Part shown: positions 63,274 through 64,000 of the stretch, one piece after another | Layout: every line of letters starts with the position of its first letter | Numbering within the stretch: position 1 is the first letter of the stretch | Origin: Ectocarpus siliculosus | Taxonomy: Eukaryota > Sar > Phaeophyceae > Ectocarpales > Ectocarpaceae | DNA length: 64,000 nt | Reading direction: 5' to 3' | Assembly: GCA_000310025.1 (NCBI GenBank) | Contig: FN649757.1 | Span: 14,270 to 78,269, forward strand | The notes under the pieces: model-generated | Databases searched by the model: none | Told to the model about the DNA's origin: nothing | What the model saw: the letters and a program-made list of their open reading frames with translations, nothing else | Position numbers and translations under genes: made by a program

Positions 63274-64000
63274 GTGAGTAACGTTAGTGCCTTGCAGAGG
63301 TGACGTGATGAAGGGCTTTCCCCCGATCATATTTCACAAATGGCGTGAGCTACGTCCGTAGCCCGTTGAAAAGGGTATTGCCTGCTCACCAAATCTTTCT
63401 TAAGTATCTGAATCTCGTTCATGCCATCATCAAGTTTGTGGCAATGGCAAGGTACTCCACAGCGTGACATAGAGGTAGGGAAGTTAGCTCAAGAGCCTTG
63501 CGTCCTCGCAGTGGCCGCTCACAGCGAAGCGGCGGAAATAAGGCTTACTCTCATATCGACACGATCACTTATCGAGCGCGGCTGGCGCCGCATAGGGCGC
63601 TGTTCGGCGTCCCTCTTCGAGGAGCCCACGGGACGTCCTCTGCCCGCAATGCGCCGCCGCCGAGAGTTCCGGGCGCGCAGCGCCGGACGAGCTGCCCGTG
63701 TCGTCGAAACCGCTCCTAACCACGTGTTCGCAACCTCTGACCTCTTCCGGCGAGACTGTCAAGAAACAGCTATACCATTGGGGACTGAACCTTCTACATC
63801 GGTGTATTTTTGGGAACTTGAAGTCATCAGAGAACTCGGAACTCGGCATATACCTAGCTAACCAAGCCTACACATGTCTACTTGTTGTGTACTTTTTCGA
63901 AATGGTACATGAGCGCTGGCCTACACCATCGTGTGGTGGGGACTGCTGTGTAACACTGCTATCTTGCAATATGCGTGCGACCAAGTGGGTAAAATCTCTC
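63274..64000 (+). other. Intron 11 of gene D with a GC-rich insert
   Basis: Sequence to about 63478 matches intron 11 of B and C (GTGGC-ATGGC--GGTACTCCACAGC-TGACAT). After that the homology stops, and about 250 bp of clearly higher GC follow. A frame at 63421-63861 crosses the break and is rich in Arg/Ala, but its 5' part is plain intron, so I do not call it a gene. Confidence 0.45.

Overview
This is a window of a large, intron-rich eukaryotic nuclear genome. Coding exons are short and separated by GT-AG introns of about 150 bp to 9 kb. There is a Ty1/copia retrotransposon, several DNA-transposon-like elements, a tRNA-headed SINE candidate and an assembly gap (N, 23809-24442). No operons, tRNA genes, rRNA genes or CRISPR arrays were seen. 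A fungal-type Zn2Cys6 regulator with about 12 introns per gene, together with a copia element, points to a complex protist. A stramenopile such as a brown alga fits best, but this is inference from architecture and not a database match.

The main content is a head-to-tail array of four paralogous genes, all on the + strand, here called A (3761-9947, 5' end outside the window or lost), B (12861-23510, remnant to 23708), C (30243-44848) and D (51582 to beyond 63273). I rebuilt them exon by exon from conserved reading frames and splice sites. Nearly every exon has the same length in all four (183, 108, 226, 77, 46, 84, 105, 266, 42, 114 and 180 bp). Exon 1 encodes the first four cysteines of a binuclear zinc cluster and exon 2 encodes the last two. 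A phase-2 intron of 4.2 kb (B), 8.9 kb (C) or 7.8 kb (D) separates them, so the cluster C-X2-C-X6-C-X5-C-X2-C-X6-C exists only after splicing. Downstream exons encode a helix-rich regulatory region of about 400-450 residues and a low-complexity tail ending in a conserved acidic/hydrophobic motif (WLDVTH-x-MLD).

The copies differ in state. A and C are open in every exon I could define, D is the most diverged, and B carries a 2-nt frameshift in exon 4 and a premature stop in the last exon. Between C and D lie a promoter/5'-leader fragment (about 46.09-46.35 kb) and a stop-ridden exon-9 fragment (about 50.24-50.54 kb), which look like remains of a fifth, decayed copy.

The rest is mobile DNA, mostly in intron 1 and between genes: a 25-bp-TIR element (13634-14708) and a hAT-like MITE (14777-15761) in intron 1 of B; a SINE candidate and a roughly 5.3-kb compound insertion rich in palindromes and tandem repeats in intron 1 of C; a 4.74-kb hAT-like element with 8-bp flanking duplications in intron 1 of D; a 1.8-kb insertion between promoter and exon 1 of B; and a degenerate copia element (24443-29152) between B and C. 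A conserved block with a CCAAT box lies upstream of exon 1 in B, C and D.
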